Shown here: piece by piece, positions 35,755 to 44,936 of the stretch
How positions within the stretch are numbered: position 1 is the stretch's first letter
Layout of the letters: every line of letters starts with the position of its first letter
Origin: CAZYFH01 sp965249175
GTDB lineage: Bacteria; Acidobacteriota; Vicinamibacteria; Vicinamibacterales; UBA8438
NCBI GenBank assembly: GCA_965249175.1
Contig: OZ252227.1
Location: forward strand, 1,116,001 to 1,180,000
DNA length: 64,000 nt
Direction: 5' to 3'
Program-made: the position numbers and the translations under genes
The notes under the pieces: generated by a model
Told to the model about the DNA's origin: nothing
The model's input: only the letters and a program-made list of their open reading frames with translations
Database searches by the model: none

Positions 35755-36094
35755 GCGCCTGGACGGGCGGACCCCCCGCCGCGGTGAGCAGGGCCGGGCG
35801 TCAGACTACCCACATCGGCGACATGTCGCGCGGCCCAACGCCCCCAGATATGTCGACATGCTCATCCGCGGCTACGCCGTGTCTGGAACCGCCAGGCACG
35901 AGCGCTTGCCCGGGACCTGTCGCCGCCTTCGGCGACCTACCTCAGCGCCCGGCCCAGAGGTAGAATGGCCTGCGTGGCGCTGACAGCCGGGTGACGGTCG
36001 CGAAGAGTCGGCACGGCGTCAAGGCCTGCTGCGACCCGAAGCGCGACGCCTGCACACGATCGGGGTTTCACGACACCTGGGCCAAGGGGATCCA
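35755..36094. other. Intergenic region with duplicated gene fragment
   Basis: 340 bp without an intact gene. It holds a 76-bp stray copy of part of the next gene (see 35830-35905). The remainder shows no coding pattern or clear promoter; an AAGGGG ribosome-binding site ends it, 6 nt before the ATG at 36095. Confidence 0.6.
35830..35905 (+). repeat. 76-bp direct copy of an internal hydrolase-gene segment
   Basis: Matches 36334-36409 at constant offset 504 bp with a few mismatches. The parent segment codes for AAQRSQVC../NAPKYVDMLIRGYAVSGTARHER in the hydrolase at 36095-37516. The copy has the same orientation and no coding role of its own. Confidence 0.85.
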
Positions 36095-37516
36095 ATGAGC
36101 ACGAGCACAACGGCGGGGGGAGGACCTGACCCGTGGCGTGCGAGACACCTTCGTATCTGGCGGATGGGGGCGGTGCTGGCCATCCTCGTGGGGCTGGCCG
36201 CCGTACCCGACCAGACCGCCGCCCAGGTCACGTACACCGAGGAGCGAGGCACGCTCGCCGACGGCACGCGGTACGTGATGCGGGTGCCATCCAACTGGAA
36301 CGGAACCCTCATCAGGGATCTGGACTATGCCGGGCGGCCCAACGCTCCCAAGTATGTCGACATGCTCATCCGCGGCTACGCCGTGTCTGGAACCGCCAGG
36401 CACGAGCGCCGTTGGGTCGGCAACTACGATCCCGCACGCGAGATTGCGCATCTCAATACGGTGCTCGATCTGTTCGAGGAGCGCTTCCGCGATCCGGATC
36501 GCGTCATCCAGTACGGATGCTCCGGAGGCGGCTTCGTCGCGCTCGCCGTGGCGGAGCAATTCGCCGACCGCATCGACGGCGCGGTCGCCCTGGGGGCGTA
36601 TTCGCCGGTGTGGTTCATGAACACGATGCTCGACGGCTGGTTCGTCCTGCAGGCGTTGGTCGCCCCTGACCTGCGAATCGTCGATCACCCGCGCGAGCCG
36701 GGCCTCCGGCCCGCCTACGCACCGCTCGTGTTCGCCTGGCGCCAGGCGATCAACGCAGCGCAGGAGACTCCCCAAGGCCGGGCCCGACTCGCACTGGCCG
36801 CCACGATCGGACAGTGGCCGGACTGGATCGAGCCATCGGTTGGGATTGCAGACCGTGACGACGTCACGGCATTGCAGCGGAGCATGTATCAGACGCTCTA
36901 TCGGTTTAGCGACAACGTCGGGGGGTTGTCCAGGTTCATGTTCGAGAGTGCGGCGGGTCCATGGTTGACGCAGCCGTCGTGGAACACCGACGTCGACTAC
37001 CGGGAGTTTTTCGACAACGGCAATGAGTTTCACCGGCGCGCGGTTCGCCAGCTCTATGAGGCAGCCGACCTGGATCTCGAGACCGATCTCGAGCGGATCA
37101 ACGCGTTCCCCCGCGTCGCGGCCGATGACCGCGCCCTCGAGTACTGGAGTGCGCCGGGACGCAACCTCCGGGGAGATCCGCAGGTCCCGGTGCTGCGAAT
37201 CCACGACGTCGGAGATTCGGTGCTGCCGGTGAGCCTGGTCCAGGGCTACGACGACCTCGTCCGCGCCAACGGCAAGGACGCGCTGTACCGCACGGCGTTC
37301 ACCCGTTCGGGCACGCACTGCGGGTTCACCGTCGCGGAAAGCGCGGCGGCGCTCGACACACTGGAACGCCGTCTGGACAGCGGCCGCTGGGGGCCTACGG
37401 ACCCGGAGCCACTCAATGCGCTGGCGAAGCGGTTGGACGGGAGCAGCACCTCACGCTTCGTCACCATCGATGGGCACGGAGTCCGGCAATACAACCGTGC
37501 GTGGGCGCCCGACTGA
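36095..37516 (+). CDS. Exported alpha/beta hydrolase
   Basis: 473 aa from the ATG at 36095 (AAGGGG 6 nt upstream). A leader with a long basic n-region (RHLRIWRMGAVLAILVGLAAVPDQTAAQ) is followed by a fold with VPSNWNGTLI as the oxyanion region, the nucleophile elbow YGCSGGGFVALA near residue 150, IHDVGDSVLPV containing the likely acid, and SGTHCGFTVAES with the likely catalytic His. This resembles tannase/feruloyl-esterase-like or DUF6351-like hydrolases. Periplasmic ester cleavage is the best guess. Part of the gene is duplicated upstream at 35830-35905. Confidence 0.82.
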   Translation: MSTSTTAGGGPDPWRARHLRIWRMGAVLAILVGLAAVPDQTAAQVTYTEERGTLADGTRYVMRVPSNWNGTLIRDLDYAGRPNAPKYVDMLIRGYAVSGTARHERRWVGNYDPAREIAHLNTVLDLFEERFRDPDRVIQYGCSGGGFVALAVAEQFADRIDGAVALGAYSPVWFMNTMLDGWFVLQALVAPDLRIVDHPREPGLRPAYAPLVFAWRQAINAAQETPQGRARLALAATIGQWPDWIEPSVGIADRDDVTALQRSMYQTLYRFSDNVGGLSRFMFESAAGPWLTQPSWNTDVDYREFFDNGNEFHRRAVRQLYEAADLDLETDLERINAFPRVAADDRALEYWSAPGRNLRGDPQVPVLRIHDVGDSVLPVSLVQGYDDLVRANGKDALYRTAFTRSGTHCGFTVAESAAALDTLERRLDSGRWGPTDPEPLNALAKRLDGSSTSRFVTIDGHGVRQYNRAWAPD

Positions 37517-37537
37517 GGATGGGCGCCTCTTGGGGCA

Positions 37538-39613
37538 TCAGGGCAAGGCCAACGCAATCAGCTCGGGAGGCGCTCCACCGATCGTCAGCGCGATGTACTG
37601 CTTGCCCTCGACCATATAGGTCATGGGCGCACCCAGCGCTCCGGTCGGCAGGTCAACCGACGCCAGCTCCTCGCCCGTGGCCTTGTCGAATGCAACCAGG
37701 CGCGGTCCACCGCCCGTGCCACCGGCCGACATCGCGGTGACGAGCAGCGTCTCGGTGACGAGCGGACCACCCCGCCCGTCGCCGCCGAGCCGGGGGAGAT
37801 CAAGATCGCGCAGCATCGGGTGGTTGCGGATGCGGTCACCACTACCGAGCGGCACCATCCATTCGTGCTCGCCGGTGTTCATGTTGATCGCCGTCATTCG
37901 CGAGTAGGGGGGCTTGAACAGCGGGAGGCCCTGCGGCATGACCGGCACGTCGCTCCCCCCACCCCCAGCGAGCATGACATCCTCCGATGCGCCGTGTGTG
38001 AACCGAAGATCGCCACCCTGGCCCTCGGGGCTATAGAACCTGACGACGGTGGACCGGTTCACCGACGGGACGTAGAGCAGCCCGGTGTCCGGGTCGACGG
38101 CCGCCCCCGACCAGCTGGCGGCGCCGCTGGCGGGCGGTCTGAAGATCGTGCCCCGCGTGACACCGGACATCGCACGGTCGGGCGGCGTGAACAGCGGTCC
38201 GAGGCGGAACCCCTCCACCGCCTGGATGGCAAGCTCACGAATCTCCGGGGTGAAGTCGACGAGATCGTCGATGGTGACGCCCTGATACTCGAATGGCGGC
38301 GGCTTGGTCGGGAACGGCTGTGTCGGGGAGGGGACTTCGCCTGGGATATTGGTCTGGGTCGGGACGGGCCGCTCTTCGATCGGCCAGATTGGTTCTCCCG
38401 TCACCCGGTCGAACGCATAGAGAAACCCCTGCTTGCTGACCTGCGCGAGCGCCTTGACCGGCCGCCCGTCGACGACGACATCGAGCAGGTTGGGGGCGGC
38501 CGGGAAGTCGTAGTCCCACAGCCCGTGGTGCACCGCCTGGAAGTGCCACACCCTGCGCCCAGTCTCGACGTCCACACAGACGATGCTTTCCGCGAAGAGG
38601 TTGTCTCCCAGACGGTGGCCGCCGTAGTAGTCGTTCGTGGGCGTGCCGGTCGGTAGGTAGACGTACCCGAGCTCATCGTCGCCGCTGAGGGTCGTCCAGA
38701 CGTTCGCGTTCCCCGAGTACCGCCACGAGTCGTTCAGCCAGGTCTCGACCCCTTCCTCGCCCTCTTGTGGCACGGTATGGAAATCCCACTTGTGCTCGCC
38801 CGTTCTCACATCCCAGGCCCGGACCCAGCCGGGGACGGCCCCTTGCATGATCCGTCGATCCGCGATCGACGAGCCGTGAATCACCACGTCGCGGACGACG
38901 ATCGGCGGTGACTGCACCGAGTAGAGCATGGCGTTGAGGTAATCGCGTTCGCTGCGGTCCGCGCGTGGCAGACCGACTGTCAGGTCGACCTGGCCTCCCT
39001 TGCCAAAACCCGGGCAGGCGCGCCCGGTCTTCGCCTCGACGCAGATCAGATATCCGTTCCCGGTGCCCCAGAAGATCCGCTCGTCGGTCCCGTCGGTCCA
39101 GTAGGCCACGCCGCGCTGCCGCCAGGTGACGGTCATGCTGGTCGTGCCCTCTTCATAGCTCTTGGGGTTGTACACCCAGAGCGTCTCGCCAGTGTGGGCG
39201 TCGACCGCCGCGCCCTGGGACAGCGCGGTGTTCAAGTAGAGGATTCCGTCCACCATGAGAGGGGTGGCCTGCATCGACGAGATCCGTGGCGAGTTGCCCC
39301 GGCGGTACAGATTCGGGGTCTCGGCCTCGATTTGCTCGACGATGTTCTCCAGGCTCGACGACCACTCCCCGCCACCAGCGGTCGTCTTGCTCGGGAACGC
39401 ATCGATCGATTTCCATCGCCAGGCCAGATCGAGGTCCGCAAAGTTGTCGCCGTTGATCTGGTCGAGCGGCGAGTATTTGGTGCTTCCGTTGTCTCCGGCG
39501 TAGCTACGCCACTCACCGTCCGTCGCACCGTTCTGGGCTCCGGCTGGGCCGGCCCATCCCGTGAGCACGAGCAGCCAGGTGAGTGTCACGCCGAGATGAA
39601 CTCTCCATCTCAC
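37538..39613 (-). CDS. PQQ-dependent dehydrogenase, membrane-GDH-like propeller
   Basis: 691 aa if the GTG at 39613 is used; it has a G-rich Shine-Dalgarno-like stretch 7 nt upstream and gives a normal leader (VRWRVHLGVTLTWLLVLTGWAGPAGAQ). The frame is open to 39691, where other starts give an odd double leader. The mature start EWRSYAGDNGSTKYSPLDQIN, the Asp motif VHHGLWDYDFPAAP and the Lys motif VSKQGFLYAFDRVTGEPIWP are all present, so it looks catalytically complete. No CxxCH haem. Relative to its paralogues it has a longer insert after the first blade (FPSKTTAGGGEWSSSLENIVEQIEAE). Convergent with the hydrolase at 36095-37516. Confidence 0.9.
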   Translation of the reverse strand: MRWRVHLGVTLTWLLVLTGWAGPAGAQNGATDGEWRSYAGDNGSTKYSPLDQINGDNFADLDLAWRWKSIDAFPSKTTAGGGEWSSSLENIVEQIEAETPNLYRRGNSPRISSMQATPLMVDGILYLNTALSQGAAVDAHTGETLWVYNPKSYEEGTTSMTVTWRQRGVAYWTDGTDERIFWGTGNGYLICVEAKTGRACPGFGKGGQVDLTVGLPRADRSERDYLNAMLYSVQSPPIVVRDVVIHGSSIADRRIMQGAVPGWVRAWDVRTGEHKWDFHTVPQEGEEGVETWLNDSWRYSGNANVWTTLSGDDELGYVYLPTGTPTNDYYGGHRLGDNLFAESIVCVDVETGRRVWHFQAVHHGLWDYDFPAAPNLLDVVVDGRPVKALAQVSKQGFLYAFDRVTGEPIWPIEERPVPTQTNIPGEVPSPTQPFPTKPPPFEYQGVTIDDLVDFTPEIRELAIQAVEGFRLGPLFTPPDRAMSGVTRGTIFRPPASGAASWSGAAVDPDTGLLYVPSVNRSTVVRFYSPEGQGGDLRFTHGASEDVMLAGGGGSDVPVMPQGLPLFKPPYSRMTAINMNTGEHEWMVPLGSGDRIRNHPMLRDLDLPRLGGDGRGGPLVTETLLVTAMSAGGTGGGPRLVAFDKATGEELASVDLPTGALGAPMTYMVEGKQYIALTIGGAPPELIALALP

Positions 39614-39731
39614 GTCGAGTCCCCCCCCACAAGCGAAGAGCAAGAGCCGCATGGAACGGCTCATTGTCACATTCTCATCGCGACCCAGCAATCTGACTGG
39701 CGCGTTCGTCGAACCGAGGATCTTTAGTCCA

Positions 39732-40892
39732 CTAGCGCTTGAAGACTATCTTGTCGCCGTAGTGATTCTCTCTGAGGAACCCTGCGTACGCATCCATGCC
39801 TCGCACGTACGTGTTGAAAAAAGCGAGAGCATAGGCGGCGGTAATGCTATGCGCCTCCTCCGCGTCGATATAGGTGAGCGGCTCACCGTTGGACGTGCGT
39901 GTGCCGGTGCCGAGGCCCCGGCCATACGCCGGGTTGTATTGATTAACGCTGGTGAACGTCAGGTGCCCTGCATCGAGTATCTCCACCAGGTAGCGTGGCC
40001 CTTGCGACTCCTCGTAGTAGTCGCGATTCCTTTCATTGCCCTGCAGACCAATCACCGAGTCTTCGGTGCCGATCACCATCATGATGGGAGTGCTGGCGTT
40101 CTTTCGCTCTTGTGTTGGTCCTCCCGGCGCCAGCATCACGCCGGCTCTGATTCGGTCGTCCTGGTTCAGGACATTGATGCTGGTGGAGCCTCCGAATGAC
40201 ATGCCACTGACCGCGACCTGATCGAGATTCACTCGTCCGGTGAAACGGCTATCGGCACCCGCATTCATCTTCGTCATGCTATCCAGCAGAAAGCTGATGT
40301 CCTTGGGCCGATCGGTTGCGGAGCTGTCAGCGCGCTGACCACCGCGTACGACCGGCTGACCGTCGAGGAAAGTAAACCGGGCATTACCAGTGTGATCGGC
40401 CGACACGACGATATACCCGTGGGACGCCATGTGTTCCACGAAGAAGATGTAGTTGAATCGGGTCCCGCCGCTGCCATGGGAGAACAGGATCAGCGGCCAT
40501 TCACGATCGCGAACGCCAGCGTCGCGTGCCGCGATATTCTCAAAGGTCTCATCCAGCCAGGCGACAGTAATGCCTTCCCGATAGCCACCCAGGCCTTCTT
40601 CCGCCACTTCGATAAACCCCTCGCCTGCTCCGCGCAGAATGAACTCCGAGAATCTGTTCGGTGGAAGCCCACGTGCTCCATCGGCTGCGGGATACCAGAT
40701 TTCGGTGAGCAACTGCCGAGGTCCGCCAGTTTCGGGATCGACGCGACGATGGTCATCCAGTTGTATCGTCGTCACGCCTACCGGGTAGGACCCAATCTGC
40801 TCTGGATCCGGCGCACGCTGAGCAAAGAGTGAAACAGCGCCAAATAGAAGAGCTACTGTGAGAACGCTTTTTGACATGATGGCTGGTTTCAT
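39732..40892 (-). CDS. Exported alpha/beta hydrolase, PAF-acetylhydrolase/dienelactone-hydrolase type
   Basis: 386 aa with a leader ending SLFAQ near residue 25. The oxyanion loop is LILFSHGSGGTRFNY, the nucleophile elbow VSGMSFGGSTS, the acid probably in VIGTEDSVIG and the His in DAGHLTFTS. This set fits the platelet-activating-factor acetylhydrolase-like family, which cleaves short acyl esters. Base composition is visibly less GC-rich than neighbouring genes, as in the aldolase gene at 45052, which may point to more recent transfer. A 61-bp inverted copy of its 3' end is found at 44876-44936. GGAGG lies about 10 nt before the start. Confidence 0.88.
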   Translation of the reverse strand: MKPAIMSKSVLTVALLFGAVSLFAQRAPDPEQIGSYPVGVTTIQLDDHRRVDPETGGPRQLLTEIWYPAADGARGLPPNRFSEFILRGAGEGFIEVAEEGLGGYREGITVAWLDETFENIAARDAGVRDREWPLILFSHGSGGTRFNYIFFVEHMASHGYIVVSADHTGNARFTFLDGQPVVRGGQRADSSATDRPKDISFLLDSMTKMNAGADSRFTGRVNLDQVAVSGMSFGGSTSINVLNQDDRIRAGVMLAPGGPTQERKNASTPIMMVIGTEDSVIGLQGNERNRDYYEESQGPRYLVEILDAGHLTFTSVNQYNPAYGRGLGTGTRTSNGEPLTYIDAEEAHSITAAYALAFFNTYVRGMDAYAGFLRENHYGDKIVFKR

Positions 40893-41253
40893 GATGGGGG
40901 TTTCCTCCGTAAATTGTACTGATTCTCTTCACGACGATGGGACGTTTGTGGGACCCCCGATCGCCGAGCCAGGCCGTCGCCCACCCCTCGACGGAGGATG
41001 CTACTCCCAGTCGTAACGCTCATCGGCTTTCAATCGACGGCTAAAGCTGGCACATCTGGCCTTGACCTCGACCTGACGGGGCGGGCATGCTCGGCACGAC
41101 GTCTTCGGACCGGGCCGTAATCCGCGTGTGACGAGCGCCAATCACTATGCCCGCGCGACCCGCGGTTTCGAGTCGCGCGGCGCCAATGGAGCGGCGCGTA
41201 ACGCGCTAGCTGGCTGACCAGCGGTACCGGAGGCGGGACTGAGGAGTGAGAAG
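40893..41253. other. Intergenic region, no gene seen
   Basis: 361 bp between divergent genes. It should contain the promoters of the hydrolase at 39732-40892 (a TACAAT box lies on the minus strand near 40915) and of the gene at 41254. I see no coding pattern, RNA gene or strong repeat. Confidence 0.5.
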
Positions 41254-41952
41254 ATGGGAGATCCAACGGGTGCGCGCGGACGAGGGGACGGCGGCAAGCG
41301 GTGGATCACGCGTTGTATCGCAGTCGTGAACGCGGGGGTCCTGGTCACAGGGGTCTTCGCTGCGGACGCCGGCGCGCAGACGCGAGCGCGCGTGCGTGGG
41401 GAGATAACCGACGAGTGGGGAAACGGCCTTGAGGGCGTTCGCGTTTCCGGACGGCTGGTCGTGGACGGCGAAACCGGACGCGCGATCGAAGACGGCGACC
41501 CCCGGGAAACGACGACCAACGACGACGGGCGCTTCAACCTCGCCAACGTGGCGTCCGGCGACTGGGTGATCGAGTTTCTGGCCGAGGGCTACGCGCCGAT
41601 GGGCGTGGCGTTGCAGGTCCAGCAAGCCGACGCGTTCTTCGAGCAGCGCCCGCTCGAGATCGAGCTGGCGGCGGCCCCGCCGGGCAGCCGCCTCCGCAAT
41701 GACGCCGAATTCGGCAGCGACGACGGCGGCCTCACGCTCAGGCTCAAGGCCGACGGCCAGTTCGAGTTCAGCGACGCCGAGGGCGATGGGGAAGGCACCT
41801 ACGGCATCGTGGGGCTGGAGGGGGCCCTGACCGTGCGCGATTACGATGGCGACGACGACAAGTTCAGTATCACGGAACCGGTCGTCGTCACGTTCGCCGA
41901 CGAGCTGTTCAATTCCCTGACCTGGGGTGAGGCGACCCTGAGAGAGAAGTAG
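41254..41952 (+). CDS. Exported carboxypeptidase-regulatory-like domain protein
   Basis: 232 aa. A leader (RWITRCIAVVNAGVLVTGVFAADAGAQ) precedes a CarboxypepD_reg-like beta-sandwich: RARVRGEITDEWGNGLEGVRVSGR..TTNDDGRFNLANVASGDWVIEFLAEGY. The C-terminal half is Asp/Glu-rich (EGDGEGTYGIVGLEGALTVRDYDGDDDKFSI). The domain is common at the N-terminus of TonB receptors and as free exported modules. Function unknown; perhaps surface binding. It is followed by relics rather than by a partner gene. Confidence 0.75.
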   Translation: MGDPTGARGRGDGGKRWITRCIAVVNAGVLVTGVFAADAGAQTRARVRGEITDEWGNGLEGVRVSGRLVVDGETGRAIEDGDPRETTTNDDGRFNLANVASGDWVIEFLAEGYAPMGVALQVQQADAFFEQRPLEIELAAAPPGSRLRNDAEFGSDDGGLTLRLKADGQFEFSDAEGDGEGTYGIVGLEGALTVRDYDGDDDKFSITEPVVVTFADELFNSLTWGEATLREK

Positions 41953-42048
41953 CGCTCTCGATGGTCTCTCCGCGGAGCCGCCCGAACAGTGGCTTGCGGG
42001 AGGCCGATCGTAACTGGCACCACCGTGCGTCATCGAAGGGAGACGGAC

Positions 42049-42552
42049 ATGTGCATGTCGCGCGTCGCAATGGTCGGCGTGGTGGCTGGCGTGGTGTTGC
42101 TGTCCTGGGGGCAAGCGGCTCACGCACAGCTCGATACGCCATGGTTCGTCAACACATGGGCAGGTGTTGCGACGGCGACGGCCGATTCTTGAACCCGCGC
42201 GGGGCCGATCCGTCGATCCCGAACAAGAACAACACGACGCCGCTGATGGTGGCGTCGGGCATCGGGTACATCGAAGGTCAGGTGCGCGGGTCCAAGGCCG
42301 AGGCGCTCGCGGCGGTCGAGTTGCTCGTGGAGCGCGGGCAGTCGGTCATCACCACGAACGACAACGACGAGACCGCGCTACACGGTGCCGTCTACCGGGG
42401 CGCAAGCGCCATCGTCCTCTTCCTGGTCGAGCGCGGCGACAAGCTCGACGCGAAGGACGACGAGGACCTGATGCCCGTGCAGGTCGCCGACGGGTTCCGG
42501 CGCGGCGGCGGGTTCCGTACCCCGCACGAAGACACGGCGGCGCTGCTGATGG
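42049..42552 (+). pseudogene. Fused relics: signal-peptide start plus C-terminal part of an exported ankyrin gene
   Basis: From 42049 one frame gives a leader (MCMSRVAMVGVVAGVVLLSWGQAAHAQ) that soon runs into a stop near 42190. From about 42187 another frame reads ADPSIPNKNNTTPLMVASGIG, ETALHGAVYRGASAIVLFLVERG and TPHEDTAALLMG, which matches the C-terminal region of the ankyrin proteins at 24532-25977 and 53180-54643. No intact frame joins the parts. This is probably what remains of a third ankyrin gene. Whether the leader belonged to it is unknown. Confidence 0.7.
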
Positions 42553-42745
42553 GCCCGGCGCCTCGACGTTCTTGGTCAGCCACATGATCCCGAAATTGAG
42601 GAAGTCCTCGTCGTCGATTGAAATCTGCTTGTCGATCCGATACGCCGCCGGCGAAACAAAGTAGCTCCGCCCTTTAGCACGAGCGTGTGGTCGTCGTGCG
42701 TGATCCCGGGCGCTTCCCATTCGGGCGGATTCCACTCATCTCCGA
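42553..42745 (-). pseudogene. Inverted, deleted relic of the small exported protein at 35137
   Basis: On the minus strand: DEWNPPE, then WEAPGITHDDHTLVLKG, a one-base loss, then RSYFVSPAAYRIDKQIS and IDDEDFLNFGIMWLTKNVEAPG. These are the start and the end of the 205-aa protein at 35137-35754 with about 80 codons deleted between them and a frameshift at the lysine codon. It abuts the ankyrin relic directly. Confidence 0.85.
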
Positions 42746-42915
42746 GCCAAGGAGCTAACAGCCAGTCGACCAACACCTTGTCGTCGTCTTGGCGACGTCC
42801 GTATGCTCGGCGGAGTCGCGTAAGACGATATCCAGCTCGTGACCGTGGTCGGCTGTTTGCGACAGGACTCCAGTGACCTGTCAGCGTCTGGTCCCAAACA
42901 GCGAGTAGGGCGCGG

Positions 42916-44235
42916 TCACTGCCGCGACGCGTACCCGAGGACCGTCGGCGCGTGATGCCGGTGGCTCTCGACGATGGCCTGCGACGCGACAGTGGCGAGG
43001 TCCTCTCGCACGTTGAGGTGACGGTACGACGTGGTCTGCATCATGAAGACCCCAACCATGTCTTCGACGGGATCGACCCACGACAGCGTGCCCCAGGCGC
43101 CGCCCCACATGAAGCTGCCGGGCGAGAGGTGATGGGTCGCCGTGCCGGGGTCGAGGAGGATGCCGTAGCCGAGGCCGAAGCCGAAGCCGGGGCCTCGGAC
43201 GTAGACGGGCTTGTCGCCGACGTGATTGCTGATCATCAGGTTGACCGTGCGTGGGCTCAAGATCCGCACGCCGTTCAGCTCTCCGCCGTTCAGCATCATC
43301 TGATGGAAGAGAAAGTAGTCGGGTGCGGTGGAGTGAAGCCCTGCCACACCGCCGAAGTAGGTGCGCGGCGCGTGATATCGCGGCGCCATGAACAGCTCGA
43401 TCCTGTTGTCTGGTCCGGCTGGGCGGTAAGCCGCCGCCACGCGGTCGACCTTCGAACGAGGCACGTTGTAGTAGGTGTCGTCCATGCCGAGCGGCTCGAA
43501 GAGCCGTTGGCTCAAGAAGTCGCGCACGCTCATCCCGGAGATTTTCTCGACGAGGATCGCGACGTAGTCGGTCGAAGCCCCGTATTGCCACTCCTCTCCC
43601 GGATGGAAGGCGAGCGGGACTTCAGTGGAGTTGTCGATGGCGTCGGCGAGAGTGTCAGGGCGCTCCACGCCATCCTCGGTCTCCGCGCCAGGACCAGCCC
43701 AGTTCGGCCACGTGGCATACTGGAGTCCGGACGTGTGAGTCAGCACGTGACGCACGGTGACGGGTCCCGCGGCCGCCTCGGGGGAAGTGCGGACGGGTCC
43801 TTGAAGCAACACGTCCTTGTCCGCGTATGCGGGTAGCCATTTCGAGATCGGATCGTCAAGTAGGAAATGCCCTTCCTCGTAAAGCATCATGAGTGCCACC
43901 GAAACGATCGGCTTCGTCATCGACATGAGCCTGAAGATCGCGTCCTCAGGCATCCGCTGCCCGGCAGCCTTGTCACGCCAACCCTGGGCCTCCAAGTGGG
44001 CGACCTTGCCATGGCGCGCGATCAGCGTGACCGTGCCGGCGACGAGGTCGTTGTCGATGTAGCGCTGCATCAGCGCGTTGACCCGGGTAAGACGCTCGGA
44101 CGACAGGCCGACGTCATCGGGCGCAGCCCGTGGCAGGTCGGCGAGATCCGCGCCGCGTACACCGGGGCCGGTCAGCAGGAGCGCGGCGGCGATGACCGCG
44201 GCGGCGGTGATGAGGAACGTGATCTTCGAATGCAC
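42916..44235 (-). CDS. Serine hydrolase, class C beta-lactamase/esterase family
   Basis: 439 aa from the GTG at 44235, chosen because GGGAGG lies 7 nt upstream; the frame is open 5 codons further. A signal peptide (HSKITFLITAAAVIAAALLLTGPGVRG) precedes the fold. The active-site SxxK is in RLMSMTKPIVSVALM near residue 103, the Tyr motif is YGAS in EWQYGASTDYVAILV (YxS in place of YxN), and the third motif region is WGGAWGTLSWVDP. This pattern suits esterase-like members (EstB type) better than true beta-lactamases. Predicted periplasmic. Confidence 0.9.
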   Translation of the reverse strand: MHSKITFLITAAAVIAAALLLTGPGVRGADLADLPRAAPDDVGLSSERLTRVNALMQRYIDNDLVAGTVTLIARHGKVAHLEAQGWRDKAAGQRMPEDAIFRLMSMTKPIVSVALMMLYEEGHFLLDDPISKWLPAYADKDVLLQGPVRTSPEAAAGPVTVRHVLTHTSGLQYATWPNWAGPGAETEDGVERPDTLADAIDNSTEVPLAFHPGEEWQYGASTDYVAILVEKISGMSVRDFLSQRLFEPLGMDDTYYNVPRSKVDRVAAAYRPAGPDNRIELFMAPRYHAPRTYFGGVAGLHSTAPDYFLFHQMMLNGGELNGVRILSPRTVNLMISNHVGDKPVYVRGPGFGFGLGYGILLDPGTATHHLSPGSFMWGGAWGTLSWVDPVEDMVGVFMMQTTSYRHLNVREDLATVASQAIVESHRHHAPTVLGYASRQ

Positions 44236-44331
44236 TGGCGTGCCTCCCACGCGACTCCGCTACTTCCTGGCCGAGCGTCCAAGAACGGATCTTCCGTTAG
44301 CCATGGACCAGTCTAATACTCTCTATCGTCC

Positions 44332-44781
44332 TTACTCGACGCGGTAGCGGATCTCAAGATACGTCACGGATCCCTCGATCTCGGGATACCAGTGCGGCGT
44401 GCCCGGCGGGATCACGACCACATCGCCCTGGCTCACATGGCGGCTCTCACCGCCTTCGATGGTCGCAGGACTGCTAGCGTTACTCGCGCCCGCCGGCCTG
44501 ACCAGACGGCCGCCGGTTACGATCGTGCCGCGCCCGTCGACGATGTGATGAATCTCCCAGCTGGCCGCGTGCACGATGGCGCCCTGCGGCACGGTCCGGT
44601 GCAGCAGGTACATGTGAATGTCCTCGGTGTTCTCGACCTGCGCGCCCACCATCGGCGCTGGCAGCTGGTCGCGTATCGTCGCCTTCAGGGTCTCGCCGCT
44701 CACATAGGTGGCCGGCGGCATCGACTGCGCCGCCACGGGCGCCGCCATGGCAAGTACCAGAAGTGCCAATAGCCGTAACAC
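44332..44781 (-). CDS. Small exported cupin-domain protein
   Basis: 149 aa from the GTG at 44781 with a short leader (MLRLLALLVLAMAAPVAAQ). The cupin signature is seen in IHHIVDGRGTIVTGG and the second motif in GDVVVIPPGTPHWYPEIEG. The metal ligands are likely the His pair in the first motif and the His of TPHW. Exported single-domain cupins of this kind are uncharacterised; sugar or small-acid binding is possible. Other exported cupins lie at 52563-53159. Confidence 0.85.
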   Translation of the reverse strand: MLRLLALLVLAMAAPVAAQSMPPATYVSGETLKATIRDQLPAPMVGAQVENTEDIHMYLLHRTVPQGAIVHAASWEIHHIVDGRGTIVTGGRLVRPAGASNASSPATIEGGESRHVSQGDVVVIPPGTPHWYPEIEGSVTYLEIRYRVE

Positions 44782-44875
44782 GACGCGACGTTACCACAGG
44801 CCGTTGGTGTCCCGTCAAGTCGAGATTCTCCCGCGTCGTTTCCGGGTTTCTCACACTGAGGTTACTGTAGGCGGG

Positions 44876-44936
44876 CTTTTTTCGACACTTACGTGCGAGG
44901 CATGGATGCGTACGCAGGATTCCTGAGAGAGAACCA
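44876..44936 (+). repeat. 61-bp inverted copy of the 3' end of the hydrolase at 39732
   Basis: Reads TYVRGMDAYAGFLREN on the plus strand and matches the reverse complement of about 39765-39825 with five or so mismatches. It is not joined to any open gene. The surrounding 44782-45051 holds nothing else I can identify apart from a 7-bp-stem hairpin (GAGAATA/TATTCTC, 45001-45025) after the aldolase stop. Confidence 0.85.

Noticed and set aside
41010..41024. Short match CGTAACGCTCATCGG to the sequence after the beta-helix gene
   Set aside because: Only about 15 bp with one gap and no further flanking similarity, so chance or a very old scrap cannot be told apart.
42916..44235. Antibiotic-resistance beta-lactamase
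   Set aside because: SxxK is present, but the Tyr motif is YxS and the third motif is not a standard KTG, which fits esterase-like class C relatives better.
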